From: Flavobacteriales bacterium UBA4422 | Lineage (GTDB): Bacteria; Bacteroidota; Bacteroidia; Flavobacteriales_G; Salibacteraceae | Direction: 5' to 3' | Length of the DNA: 64,000 nucleotides | Assembly (NCBI GenBank): GCA_002389645.1 | Contig: DGQE01000007.1 | Coordinates: 1 to 64,000 of the forward strand | Shown: positions 7,909-17,706 of the stretch, in pieces | How the letters are laid out: every line of letters starts with the position of its first letter | How positions within the stretch are numbered: the stretch's first letter is position 1 | The notes under the pieces: generated by a model | Told to the model about the DNA's origin: nothing | Seen by the model: only the letters and a program-made list of their open reading frames with translations | The model's database searches: none | Made by a program: the position numbers and the translations under genes

Positions 7909-10092
7909 TTAGTGCAAGATAGAAATTGATTTACTGATAACCCCTTCATTTGAGGTGAACTTCAGGATGTAAATTCCCTGTTCTAACGATTCGGTATTCA
8001 ACTGCTCTTCATTCTTTGAGGCTATCGAAGAATGGAATATCGAACGACCACTTAAATCAATCATTTCAAGATACCCAGAAACGGCTTGATTGAATTCAAT
8101 ATTCAATCGGGAGTTAGCAGGATTTGGAAAGGCCTTGAATGATGTTGGTTCGAAATTAGACGCGTTTGTTAAGCCCACTGGAGTATTATTCGTTCGGGTG
8201 TAATATTTCAGCCCGCCTTCTCCTGTTCCGCAAAGCATTTCGTAAATACCGTTATCATCTAAATCTACAGGACAAGCGGTCAATCTGCCAGCATTGAAAA
8301 ACATAGAATCTACACGATTAAAGGTGCTGTTGAGATTATCATTGATTTGAAATACATCAATACGCTTTTCATCACTCCCTATAAATAGGTATTTGCCGCT
8401 TCCGAATGCTGTGTTATCTATAAATTTTGGATGAGCGTGACCAACACAGCAAGCATCACTAACATCAATGTTTCCGAGGTTTTGAATCGTTGGTATCGAA
8501 GAGAAAAATGCACTTGACGCTGAACCTGTATTTTCAAAATAGCTTACTGTGCCCAATAACGCACCAATCAATAAATCCGGTAATCCATCATTGTTCAGGT
8601 CAGCTATTTCTGGGGAGGCATTAGAGGGAATATCGATACCCATGTAATTGGACTGAACGAAATAGAAGTTGGAAATTCCACCAATAACAGTATTTTCAAA
8701 GTAGTGCAATGCACCAGAACCGTTTCCGATAATAAGGTCTTTATCACCATCTCCGTCCATGTCTCCCAAGGTAATGTTTGCGGCTACCAACTGCAGTGCG
8801 GAAAGTCCGGCAAAGTCATTATCAACCAGCGTGAAGCTTCCATTACTCTCTTGTTCAAAGTAGTAAATGCGGCTTTTAATGTTTTGCATTGGGCTTTTTA
8901 AATAATCCATTGCGATGAGCAGGTCCATTCGTCCATCGCCATTAACGTCCATTGTTTCTGGATCGGCATTCGAGCCCATGTCAAGCATGTCTCCTATGAT
9001 GAAATCTTTGCTTTCCAACTGATAATCAGCTAGAGGCGCAGAGATGTTTCTGTAATACCAAACATGACCGCTATTGTACGCACTGTCAACCGAGTTGTTC
9101 GAACTTAAAACCAGGTCAAGTTGGCCATCACGATCAATATCCAGTTCATACCCAGCAACTAGAAAGTCAATGGCGGCAGGATCATTGGCGTTTGGAAAAT
9201 CTGTCGTTTGCTGGTTCACATCGATTGTAGCATCATTTTCATCGCCAATATTTAATCCAAATACGAGGCTATTTGTCTGAACATCACCTATTACCAAGTC
9301 TTTGTCTCCATCATTGTCCGGGTCGATAAGCAAAACAGTGGAGCCCGCATGTCGCGCACCACGGCCACCCGGAGGAACAACGCCTTTACAAGAAACGGCT
9401 TCAAGTAACGATGAGTTCGATGGTTCCTGCACCTTTCCCCAGCATTGCGTAGGAACCTCAAACACTAGACTATCGCAAGAACTATAAAGGTCTTGTGATA
9501 AGTTTCGATGGAATTCAATACTGTTCTCTGAATTGACCGTTCCGAAGGTAAGGATGTCCAAATCCCCATCATTGTCTACATCAACCAAGGCGGGAATGTC
9601 TCCTGCTAAAACATAGGCGTTACTTGTAAAAGCGCCATAGTTTGACCTGATTTTATCTGTAACCTTTTCGAAGCTTAACTCGGTAGTTGAGGTATTTTGA
9701 TAAACTGTAAATGCTGCTTGGAAATATGTGAAAATATCTGCTTTACCATCACAGTTGTAGTCTTTGAGAAGTACAAATTGATCCAATCCTTTTGGAAAAA
9801 GTCGCTCATATTCAGGAGTATACGTGTATTTTGATGTACTAGCATCAAAAAGAAATGTACGGATGACATCATTACCTCGGTCAAATATGAAGAGGTCTTC
9901 TGTTCCGTCTATATTAAGATCAATGAATGAAAACTGTGGATTGTTCAATCCTCCAATGCAGGATGCGTCAAGAGGGTTTCCGTCTACCGTAAAGTTAAGC
10001 GTTTGCTCTGTTTCGCGAAAGCCAAGGTTGAATTGTGCAACGAGCTGCAAGGTCAAAAACAAAGGCAGAAAGACTAGACCTTTTTTCATCAT
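7909..10092 (-). CDS. FG-GAP/VCBS-repeat protein with T9SS type A sorting domain (paralogue 2)
   Basis: The 727-residue protein has a signal peptide (MMKKGLVFLPLFLTLQLVAQ) followed by FNLGF, then a series of FG-GAP/VCBS-type units with Ca-binding loops such as DVDNDGDLD, DPDNDGDKD, DMDGDGDKD and DLNNDGLPD, probably forming a beta-propeller like the integrin alpha chain. The tail from about 655 (AFPNPANSRL) is a T9SS type A domain. It is a diverged tandem paralogue of the next gene upstream (10089-12317), sharing the FNLGF start and GGLNNPQFS segment. Its start overlaps that gene's stop by 4 nt (ATGA), implying translational coupling. Probably a surface adhesin or binding protein; ligand unknown. 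Confidence 0.88.
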   Translation of the reverse strand: MMKKGLVFLPLFLTLQLVAQFNLGFRETEQTLNFTVDGNPLDASCIGGLNNPQFSFIDLNIDGTEDLFIFDRGNDVIRTFLFDASTSKYTYTPEYERLFPKGLDQFVLLKDYNCDGKADIFTYFQAAFTVYQNTSTTELSFEKVTDKIRSNYGAFTSNAYVLAGDIPALVDVDNDGDLDILTFGTVNSENSIEFHRNLSQDLYSSCDSLVFEVPTQCWGKVQEPSNSSLLEAVSCKGVVPPGGRGARHAGSTVLLIDPDNDGDKDLVIGDVQTNSLVFGLNIGDENDATIDVNQQTTDFPNANDPAAIDFLVAGYELDIDRDGQLDLVLSSNNSVDSAYNSGHVWYYRNISAPLADYQLESKDFIIGDMLDMGSNADPETMDVNGDGRMDLLIAMDYLKSPMQNIKSRIYYFEQESNGSFTLVDNDFAGLSALQLVAANITLGDMDGDGDKDLIIGNGSGALHYFENTVIGGISNFYFVQSNYMGIDIPSNASPEIADLNNDGLPDLLIGALLGTVSYFENTGSASSAFFSSIPTIQNLGNIDVSDACCVGHAHPKFIDNTAFGSGKYLFIGSDEKRIDVFQINDNLNSTFNRVDSMFFNAGRLTACPVDLDDNGIYEMLCGTGEGGLKYYTRTNNTPVGLTNASNFEPTSFKAFPNPANSRLNIEFNQAVSGYLEMIDLSGRSIFHSSIASKNEEQLNTESLEQGIYILKFTSNEGVISKSISILH

Positions 10093-12317
10093 TGCTTGAT
10101 CAATCGTGCCCAGTGTTGGCTGCCGTTTTGTCTAATGGAAATGATATACATCCCATTAGTAGATTCACGCAAATCGAGTTGGTAGTTTTTTAGCTCATTA
10201 GGTCTAATCTGCTTGGAAGAAACTAGACTTCCTGAAATGTCCATTACGGTCAATGTGGCCGGTTGATTGAATCGTGTGTTGAATGAAATGTTGAACTGTC
10301 CACTCGAAGGATTAGGGAAGACTTGGATGGCTGGTGGACTTTGTGCATGGCGTTCTGCAATGCCTACCGCGATTTCTTTTGCTCTTGTCGTCATGAATAA
10401 CCCTCCCGTACGCTGTCCGATGATCAGTTCATCTCTGAAATCACCATACAAGTCAGCTCCAGTAATTGAAGTTAATGTAGCATCAAAAACCAATGAATCT
10501 TGAGGAGTAAGTGGTGCTGCATAGTCTGAAATTGGGCCGTAGACTAATATTGTCCCATCGGCATTGGACTGCAAAATATAAAGGTTAGTTCCAATGCTGT
10601 CTAAATGCCTGGTGAAGTAAACGGATGATTCCCCGCCAAAAGTGGCAAAGGTTTGCACATTCCCCATTTTAAAAAGGGTGGCATTCATGCTGAAGTCATG
10701 CTCTTCTGGCGTTCCCGCATTTTCATGATAGTGAAAACGGCCATAAAAGTCACCCACAATTATATCTAATATTCCATCTAGATTTAAATCAAATAGAAAT
10801 GGATGCGTGCTTAAATCATAGTTGATACCCGCATAATTTGCCTCATCCAATACAAATGATGGTGATTGTGGCGTTCCGTCATTTCGAAATAGGTGCAAAA
10901 TGCCTTGGTCTGTGCCAATCACCATATCGAAATCACCATCATAGTCTAAATCTCCGAAAGTGGGATGAATGTATCCATAACCATACGTCTTGAGGTTGCC
11001 AAGATTTTCATCTTGCAGCAAGTAAGCTGCAGTATTCGTGTCGCCAACATTTTCATAGTAGGTTAAGCAAGCTGGTGCAGTGCCGCCATAAATAGTGTAG
11101 CCTTCATTTCCTACCACAAGATCCAATAATCCATCGCCATTCAAATCGACCGTAGCAGGAAATGATCGTGCCCCAACATCAATCATTTCTCCAGAGAAAA
11201 AGCCTTCTGTTTCTAGCTCGAAGGTTGGGTTCAAATTGGTTCCTGTATTTCTATAGTACCAATCTACTTCTTTGGTGATGGACGTGTCAAAAAACGAAGT
11301 GGCACCATCTGTGAGTTGGTTGGGAGCCACAAGCATATCATTTACTCCATCTCCATCCACATCCTCTATGTACGCAGCTGGAATATTTGGTACAATAGCT
11401 GCTTGATTGTAGTTTGGGAATACTGTGTCTGAAAGAGACAGATCAATAACCGCATCAACATTGTCTGTTGTGTTTCTTAAACTTCTTAAAAAAGGGCTGT
11501 AGGAGTCGCCTGTGAGTATATCCAATATTCTATCATTATTTAGGTCAAGCGAAGTCAGACTTGAACCACCATGGCGCTGTCTCTCACTCACTGATCTTCC
11601 CGTGTCACATAAGTATTCTGTCCAACCAGTTTGACTGATGTACTCTCTCACTTGGCCCCAACAAGAGTTGGCCAGTCGATAATCTAAGCTATCGCTTGTG
11701 CCATACAAATCCATAGATAGATTTTCTACATAAAGCAGCACAAAAGGAGTAAGGTCTACTTGACCTTGAACTAAAACATCTAAATCACCATCACCATCAA
11801 AATCATCAATTGCCGGTAAGTCATTGCCTGGCACAGTAAAGTACAGAGAGCTTGCACCTAAACGTGAGTAAGTAAGATTGCTTTTTACCAGATCAAATTT
11901 TAATAATGTATCGCTAATATTTCGATGAACGTCAAATCCAAAGTTGTTGTAACCAGAAGAGAAGATGTCTTTTTTTCCATCTCCATCGTAGTCTCTGAAA
12001 AGCACAAAGCTGCCGTCAAGTTTGGGCAATAATTTGTGACTTGTCATGTCTGATGAGAACTTTCCATTGGCTTCACGCACAAAAAGCCGGGTTATTTCAC
12101 CATCACGGTCAAATGCATAAAAATCATTCAGCCCATCAAGATTGATGTCTAGCGATGAAAATTGAGGGTTGTTCAGTCCACCAGCCCAAGGAAAATCAAG
12201 TGTATCATTTCCGTGGATTACAGGAATGTGATTGATATGCTTGAACCCGAGGTTAAATTGAGCTTGTGCGCCTATTACAAGCAGCATAATTGACAACAAA
12301 CAGATAAGCTTTTTCAT
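10089..12317 (-). CDS. FG-GAP/VCBS-repeat protein with T9SS type A sorting domain (paralogue 1)
   Basis: The 742-residue protein has a signal peptide (MKKLICLLSIMLLVIGAQAQ) followed by FNLGF. FG-GAP-like units with Asp-rich loops occur throughout (DYDGDGKKD, DFDGDGDLD, DVDGDGVND, DLNGDGLLD, DLDYDGDFD). The T9SS type A tail starts near 670 (VFPNPSSGQF). First gene of a three-gene minus-strand operon with its paralogue and the LapA-like gene. A divergent pair with the outer-membrane barrel gene begins 90 nt away. Likely exposed at the cell surface; no enzymatic domain is visible. Confidence 0.88.
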   Translation of the reverse strand: MKKLICLLSIMLLVIGAQAQFNLGFKHINHIPVIHGNDTLDFPWAGGLNNPQFSSLDINLDGLNDFYAFDRDGEITRLFVREANGKFSSDMTSHKLLPKLDGSFVLFRDYDGDGKKDIFSSGYNNFGFDVHRNISDTLLKFDLVKSNLTYSRLGASSLYFTVPGNDLPAIDDFDGDGDLDVLVQGQVDLTPFVLLYVENLSMDLYGTSDSLDYRLANSCWGQVREYISQTGWTEYLCDTGRSVSERQRHGGSSLTSLDLNNDRILDILTGDSYSPFLRSLRNTTDNVDAVIDLSLSDTVFPNYNQAAIVPNIPAAYIEDVDGDGVNDMLVAPNQLTDGATSFFDTSITKEVDWYYRNTGTNLNPTFELETEGFFSGEMIDVGARSFPATVDLNGDGLLDLVVGNEGYTIYGGTAPACLTYYENVGDTNTAAYLLQDENLGNLKTYGYGYIHPTFGDLDYDGDFDMVIGTDQGILHLFRNDGTPQSPSFVLDEANYAGINYDLSTHPFLFDLNLDGILDIIVGDFYGRFHYHENAGTPEEHDFSMNATLFKMGNVQTFATFGGESSVYFTRHLDSIGTNLYILQSNADGTILVYGPISDYAAPLTPQDSLVFDATLTSITGADLYGDFRDELIIGQRTGGLFMTTRAKEIAVGIAERHAQSPPAIQVFPNPSSGQFNISFNTRFNQPATLTVMDISGSLVSSKQIRPNELKNYQLDLRESTNGMYIISIRQNGSQHWARLIKQ

Positions 12318-12381
12318 TCTTTAAAGACGTAAATTTAATATGCACCGTTGTATTCCTTTACGCACAACAAAATGCATCACG

Positions 12382-12389
12382 TACATTTG
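12382..12389 (+). promoter_or_regulatory. Bacteroidota -7 promoter element (TACATTTG)
   Basis: TACATTTG followed by CCCCCC is an exact TAnnTTTG match, 18 nt before the ATG at 12408. It rules out the upstream TTG and first ATG of the same frame as starts. No clear -33 TTG. Confidence 0.5.
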
Positions 12390-12407
12390 CCCCCCAAGAT
12401 AAAAATT

Positions 12408-13124
12408 ATGCTTCGAGTTTACGGTTTAGTCCTTGTTTTAGTTTGTCTTTCTATTGTGAGTTATTCTCAAGAAGACCTAACTTCTGATTCAGCAGCAGCT
12501 GCTAAAGTAGAGGAGGATAAGGTGAAGCATCAAGACTTGTTTTACATCGACTTAAACTGGGATCGATTGCTAGGCATTAATGCTCCTATTGAGCAAAAAT
12601 GGTTTGGCCGCGGAATCAGTCTTGGAATACTTTACGATCAGCCGTTTAATAAAGGCGGTAACGTGAGTGCCGCGGCAGGTGTCGGCTTCACTTCTCATAA
12701 TTATTACATGAACGGGCCCGCCACGCGTTTTCCCGGGCCCAATAACGGATACACTGATTTTAGTGTCGTTGGAGACTCCATCTATTCGAGAGGTAAAATA
12801 TCAGCAAACTATGTTGATATTCCAGTTGAGTTGCGATTCAGACTTAACCCTGATAGACATGGAAATAGATGGAAATTAGCTATTGGCGGAAAAGTAGGCT
12901 ACAAGATTCAGGTGCATGAAAAGATCATCAATAACCAAGACATAAAAATTAAAACCTACGACTACCCTCACGTAACGCGCTTGCGATATGGTGTAAGTGG
13001 AAGGGTAGGTTATGGCAGTATTATGCTTTCAGCATTTTATTCGTTGACACCATTTTTTGATGAAGACCACAGTGCAGGCCAGTATAACACGTTTACACTG
13101 GGTGTGACCATAGTGCCGTTTTAA
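12408..13124 (+). CDS. Outer membrane beta-barrel protein (PorT-like family)
   Basis: The 238-residue protein begins with a signal peptide (MLRVYGLVLVLVCLSIVSYSQ). The mature part has alternating polar/hydrophobic strands (GISLGILYDQPF, NVSAAAGVGFTSHNYY, KLAIGGKVGYKIQ, LRYGVSGRVGYG) and ends with a Phe (TLGVTIVPF), the usual signal for BAM-mediated outer-membrane insertion. This resembles the PorT/outer-membrane beta-barrel protein family (8 strands) common in Bacteroidota. Specific role unknown. Transcribed alone and divergently from the FG-GAP operon. Confidence 0.8.
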   Translation: MLRVYGLVLVLVCLSIVSYSQEDLTSDSAAAAKVEEDKVKHQDLFYIDLNWDRLLGINAPIEQKWFGRGISLGILYDQPFNKGGNVSAAAGVGFTSHNYYMNGPATRFPGPNNGYTDFSVVGDSIYSRGKISANYVDIPVELRFRLNPDRHGNRWKLAIGGKVGYKIQVHEKIINNQDIKIKTYDYPHVTRLRYGVSGRVGYGSIMLSAFYSLTPFFDEDHSAGQYNTFTLGVTIVPF

Positions 13125-13233
13125 CGCTGGGTTCATTTTCACTTAAGCCTTTTTTCGTCTTTTCATAATGCTCTGCTAAGCATAACTTGATGATATGCTT
13201 TGACTTTTGCTTCAAACAAAATCAAAGTATATT

Positions 13234-15488
13234 ATGAAAAGAATTTACCTATCCATTTCATGCATAATGTTAAGTGCCATAGGCCTTGCTCAAGTTTCTA
13301 TTGATCACGTGTCAACGCATTTTACCAATTTGTATGACGAGAGCGCTGCTGAAATCGTAACCTACGATGCAGGTTCTCAAAAATTATTTTTTAGCAACGC
13401 TTTTGAAAACAGTGTTGGAATATTAGATTTTTCAGATCCAACTAATCTTTCATTGCTTTCTACCATTGATATTGATTCTTATGGTGATGGTGTAAACAGC
13501 GTCAGTGCATTTGACGGAATGCTTGCTGTGGCTGTTGAAATCGATGATGCTCCAGGGGTAGTAGTGTTTTTTGATCATGATGGTAACTTCCAATCTCAAG
13601 TGACTGTTGGTTATTTGCCAGACATGCTTACATTCTCTCATGACGGTAACAATGTGGTTGTGGCTTGTGAAGGAGAGCCGTCATCAGATTGGACATTTGA
13701 TCCTTTAGGGTCAGTGGCAATCATTGATGTTTCTGGCGGAATCGCCTCTGTTACTCAAGGCGATGTTACCATCACTGAAATTGGATCTTATGGAGGTTCA
13801 TTGAGCGGTGTGCGTATTTTTGGCCCTGATGCCATCTACGCTTTTGAAGAAACATTTCAAGACACGGCAATGGAATTGAATCAATTCGTAACATTCAATG
13901 AATTGAGCGCTGGCCCCTGGTATTACGACAGTTTTATGGATGATTATTTTGCCGAAGCCAATGGCTTTGGCGATGACACAGCAAGTATTGATTGGTTGAT
14001 TTCTGAGTTGATAGACATCACAACTTCAACGATGCCTCTGTTTCTTTCTATTCAGCAAAGAACTTTTCTGGTGGCTCTATGGACTTGCTCATCTCTGATG
14101 ATTATGATGGAATGGGCGACCCAACCACAGCAACATGGGATACATTGACCGCAATGGCAGCTTGGTCGCCAGGTGGCTACTTGGATACCAATTCAGGAGA
14201 TATCAACTTATCTTCTTACATCGGATCTGAAATTGCATTGGCATTCTTGTATAAGTCTACTGGAAACGGTGGTGGAACTGGAGCACTTTGGCAAATTGAT
14301 GACATCGTTGTCACAGGATCACACATCGATGCCAGCAACTTTGAACCAGAATATGTAGCGATTTCAGAAGATTACAGCACAGCTTTCGTGGCACTTCAAG
14401 AAAACAATGCCGTTGCAGTTGTTAACTTGAGCAACGGAAACATCACCAATATCCTTCCATTGGGTTGGAAAGACCATTCTGTAGATGGCAATGGCTTAGA
14501 TGCAAGTGATAAAGACGATGTGGTAAACATCACTACTTATCCTTTCCGAGGATTATACCTTCCAGATGCTATTGCTACGGTAAGTATTGGGGGTGCAGAT
14601 TATATCCTTTCGGCCAATGAAGGTGATGCACGCGACTATGATGCTTACTCAGAAGAAGAGCGATTGAAAGATGTTGATTTAGACCCAACCGCTTTTCCAG
14701 ATGCGGCTACCTTGCAAGAAGATGAAAATGGCGGACGAATCAACATCACCACTTCTATGGGTGACACTGATGGCGATGGCGACTTTGATGAGATCTATAC
14801 CTACGGTTCACGCTCATTCACCATTTGGGATGCCAGTGGAAATGTAGTGTTTGATTCAGGCGATGACTTCGAGCAGATTACGGCTACAGAATATCCTTCA
14901 GATTTTAATAGTGGCAATGATGAGAACGATGATTTTGAAGGTAGATCTGACAATAAGGGACCAGAGCCTGAGGCAGTAGAAGTAGCTACTATTGGAGATA
15001 AAGTGTACGCCTTTATTGGTCTTGAGCGTATTGGAGGAGTGATGATGTATGACATCACCGATCCTGCAAATGCAACATTTGTTACCTATGTAAACAACCG
15101 TGATTTTTCAGTAATGGATCCTGAGACCAATGCAATTGGTGATTTGGGCTGTGAAGATGTATTGTTTATTGACAGTGCATCAAGCGCTGATGGTAATTTC
15201 TACATCGTAACTTCAAATGAAGTGAGTGGAACAGTTTCGGTTTTCCAAATCAATGGCGTGGTTGGAACGAAGAGTATTGATAAGGCAGAAAAATGGGCAC
15301 TTTACCCTAACCCTACCAACGATGTAATCAGACTTTCAGTAAAAGGAAAATACCGCATCACAGATGTTTCAGGTCGTATGATGAGTGTTGTTTCAAATTC
15401 CAATACAATTGATGTGTCTTCATTTAACGCTGGAGTTTACTTCATCAGCAATCAAGACGGAGAGACTCAATCGTTCATTAAAAACTAA
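13234..15488 (+). pseudogene. Choice-of-anchor I protein with inserted choice-of-anchor J domain, T9SS type A tail; broken by -1 frameshift
   Basis: Two overlapping frames (13234-14148 and 14079-15488) encode one protein. The first has a signal peptide (MKRIYLSISCIMLSAIGLAQ) and the first half of a choice-of-anchor I/LVIVD-type beta-propeller. The second resumes it (FEPEYVAISED, LQENNAVAVV) and ends in a T9SS type A tail (LYPNPTNDVI). A choice-of-anchor J-type beta-sandwich is inserted in a loop, running from FNELSAGPWYY to WQIDDIVV. The frame is lost inside this inserted domain: adding one base (an A between 14022 and 14023) restores ITNFNDASVSFYSAKNFSGG, exactly as expected there, and gives 751 residues. 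Real mutation or assembly error cannot be told from this sequence. The ATG at 13234 is chosen over an upstream TTG because it starts the signal peptide. Confidence 0.85.
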
Positions 15489-15510
15489 CCTAACCTTCAT
15501 AGTTGATTGC

Positions 15511-15537
15511 ACCCCGCTTGCCTTTGGTGAGCGGGGT
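15511..15537 (+). terminator. Rho-independent terminator
   Basis: The arms ACCCCGCT (15511-15518) and AGCGGGGT (15530-15537) form a perfect 8-bp GC-rich stem followed by TTCTTTATTT, 23 nt after the stop of the frameshifted gene. Confidence 0.85.
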
Positions 15538-15586
15538 TCTTTATTTCAGAACTAAACGATTTTACAGGTGAAGTGTTGTAGTGAAT

Positions 15587-15835
15587 ATGAAACCAACTAA
15601 GCCGTTGGTCATTGCGGTGACCGTATTCTTGTTTTTTTACGCTGCACTACCTCATGCAGGAGCTGGATATAATTTGATGTTTTCTCTGTTTATTGTTGGC
15701 AATTTCTTATTGCTTTATCTTGTGTACTGTGTGTTGAAGTTTGGTATTGCACCAAAGGAAAAGTTTGATGATGGATATTGGTACTCGGACGTAAAAAAGC
15801 AATACAGCAAAGAGAATGACTCAGAAGAGCATTAG
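15587..15835 (+). CDS. Small two-pass membrane protein, unknown function
   Basis: An 82-residue protein with two hydrophobic segments (about 6-24 and 28-50), then a charged C-terminal tail containing KEKFDDGYWYSDVKKQYSKEN. I do not recognise the family; small proteins of this shape are common in flavobacteria. The ATG at 15587 is preferred to a GTG 6 nt earlier. It stands alone after a terminator, 88 nt from the convergent minus-strand operon. Confidence 0.6.
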   Translation: MKPTKPLVIAVTVFLFFYAALPHAGAGYNLMFSLFIVGNFLLLYLVYCVLKFGIAPKEKFDDGYWYSDVKKQYSKENDSEEH

Positions 15836-15923
15836 GTTGATTTCTCTAGAAGAAATTATCCAACACACCAAAAGGGTATGATTTATATGTGATTTTAGCC
15901 CTCGCCATTTCAAGAAGAGTGGA

Positions 15924-16412
15924 TTAGTTGCCAGCTTGGACAAACTTCGAGAGTATCTCTTTCAATCCGTTGGGTCGCTGTGTTCCCAATGTAACCACTT
16001 GGCCGTCTTTGGTTTCAAACTCTACGCACCAATGACCATAGGTAAAAAAGCGTTGGCTATTTTTCTTGTGTAAGTTGAATACTGGCCGATTAAGAAGAAA
16101 CTTTGAATAAGGCTTTACTTCAACATATTTAATGCCCTCTAGTTCCATTTCAACTTTCTTGAATGTCATAGGGCCCATCAATGTTAGCTTTGATCCGTTT
16201 AAACGAGTTTCCAAGTGTTGGATAAGCAATGAAACTGCGGACAGCACGAGGATGACTGCTGCCAATAAAAGAAAGGTTTCTTTCATTTGATCATCTACCT
16301 CAGACATGAAATAAACGGCAAGACAAAACAGCGCTATTACTGTTCTGCGTATGATTCCAAATCGGTTGTATCCGAGGTATTGTTTTTCGCTGTAATCGTG
16401 TTTAGTTGCCAT
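15924..16412 (-). CDS. Hypothetical membrane protein with PH-like tail
   Basis: The 162-residue protein has two hydrophobic segments (about 21-40 and 46-65) and a C-terminal region of beta-strand character (LTLMGPMTFKKVEMEL, KDGQVVTLGTQRP) that could be a bacterial PH-like domain; this is inference. The ATG at 16412 overlaps the tilS stop (ATGGCAACTAA), so it is translationally coupled and last in the hemH-pabB-tilS operon. A longer frame would overlap tilS much further and is rejected. Confidence 0.6.
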   Translation of the reverse strand: MATKHDYSEKQYLGYNRFGIIRRTVIALFCLAVYFMSEVDDQMKETFLLLAAVILVLSAVSLLIQHLETRLNGSKLTLMGPMTFKKVEMELEGIKYVEVKPYSKFLLNRPVFNLHKKNSQRFFTYGHWCVEFETKDGQVVTLGTQRPNGLKEILSKFVQAGN

Positions 16413-17706
16413 AGCGTCCGAAAGATAAGGAAAGAATTTGCGAAGTGTCTGCATCAATTTTACACCAGTCTGCTATTTGCACCTCAGGTATCCAACAAAT
16501 GCGTTTATCAGAAGTTTCTAAGACGTACATTTCTTTCATTTGGGCAGGTCCAAAGCCTTTATCTTTAAGAAATTTTCTCACGTTCACCTTATAGTCTAAC
16601 CCCAAGGGTTGAAATGTATCTTCTTTTTGCATAATTCGCAATGAAAGTGGTAAGGCTACCGCATTGGAATTGAGACTGGCCTTGTGTTCGCTGCCTAAAT
16701 TCATCACGCCATCATAGGTCTTATTCAGCACCTCAATAAATACTCCCCCGTTGTTGAATTTACCTGTATGAGGGATGGTTAACGTACTATGTTGAGCGCC
16801 ATTTTTTAGCATTATGTCCACAGCATTTTTGCGGATAATCGCTTCGTATTTTTCTGATTCAATCTTTTTGCCTGCTTCTTTCGCTTGCAATAAATCGGAG
16901 CATTGTGCACGATTAAAACCGAATGGTCGAATGGTGTGATAAATCCAAATTGCTTTTGATTCCTCAGGGATAGCCTTCAAGTCAATCGAAAAGTTAACCC
17001 CAATTCTGCTTAGCAAGTGTGAAGACATAGCAGTTATTGCCTCAGCATCTTCTTTCAAATTTTCGAAGCTGGCAGATAGTTTTTTATCGGCATGAGGGTC
17101 TAAGGAGTTCAACATTGGAATGAGATGATGACGAATGCGATTGCGCAAATAAGCATCTGTTTCATTGGATGCATCATCTCGATAGGGCAGATGCTGCTGC
17201 TGAGCATAGTTGGTTATTTCTTCTCGGCTGGCCCAGAGCAGCGGCCGGATAATATTGTCTCGCTTGATAGGAATTCCTTGTAAACCATAAATCCCCGTAC
17301 CTCGTAGTAAGTTGATGAAAAAACTTTCGGTATTGTCTTCCGCGTGATGGGCTGTAGCTATTTTGGAGTAGTGTTTTTCATTGCATAAATCATCGAAGAA
17401 TTGGTATCGCTTTTCGCGTGCTGCTTCTTGAATGTTAAGTTCTGGGGTTGAGTCCCAATCAACTTCAGTTGAATGTACTTCAACGCCAAGCAGTTTTCCG
17501 AATTCTTCTACCGTTTTTGCGTCTAAATCAGAATCTTCTCCACGCAATTTGTAGTTCATGTGAGCGATGCCCATCTCTATTCCAGCATCATGCAATATAT
17601 GAGCTAAAACCATGCTGTCACGTCCTCCACTAACCGCAACCAATACCTTATCTTTTTTCTCAATAAGATCGTGTAATTGGCAAAAATCAAGAAGCGGTTT
17701 TTTCAT
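16402..17706 (-). CDS. tilS: tRNA(Ile)-lysidine synthase
   Basis: TilS uses ATP to attach lysine to C34 of the tRNA-Ile CAU anticodon so that it reads AUA. The PP-loop SGGRDS is at residues 26-31 (Arg replaces the usual Val, Lys or Pro in the variable place). It has the TAHHAEDN and FxxNLLRGTG motifs of the N-terminal domain, and a C-terminal substrate-binding domain ends near GPAQMKEMYVLETSDKRICWIPE. Length 434 is normal. Its start overlaps the end of the pabB-like gene by 20 nt. Confidence 0.95.
   Translation of the reverse strand: MKKPLLDFCQLHDLIEKKDKVLVAVSGGRDSMVLAHILHDAGIEMGIAHMNYKLRGEDSDLDAKTVEEFGKLLGVEVHSTEVDWDSTPELNIQEAAREKRYQFFDDLCNEKHYSKIATAHHAEDNTESFFINLLRGTGIYGLQGIPIKRDNIIRPLLWASREEITNYAQQQHLPYRDDASNETDAYLRNRIRHHLIPMLNSLDPHADKKLSASFENLKEDAEAITAMSSHLLSRIGVNFSIDLKAIPEESKAIWIYHTIRPFGFNRAQCSDLLQAKEAGKKIESEKYEAIIRKNAVDIMLKNGAQHSTLTIPHTGKFNNGGVFIEVLNKTYDGVMNLGSEHKASLNSNAVALPLSLRIMQKEDTFQPLGLDYKVNVRKFLKDKGFGPAQMKEMYVLETSDKRICWIPEVQIADWCKIDADTSQILSLSFGRYGN

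Noticed and set aside
13207..13233. TTG start of the choice-of-anchor I gene
   Set aside because: The ATG at 13234 gives a standard signal peptide; the upstream codons do not.
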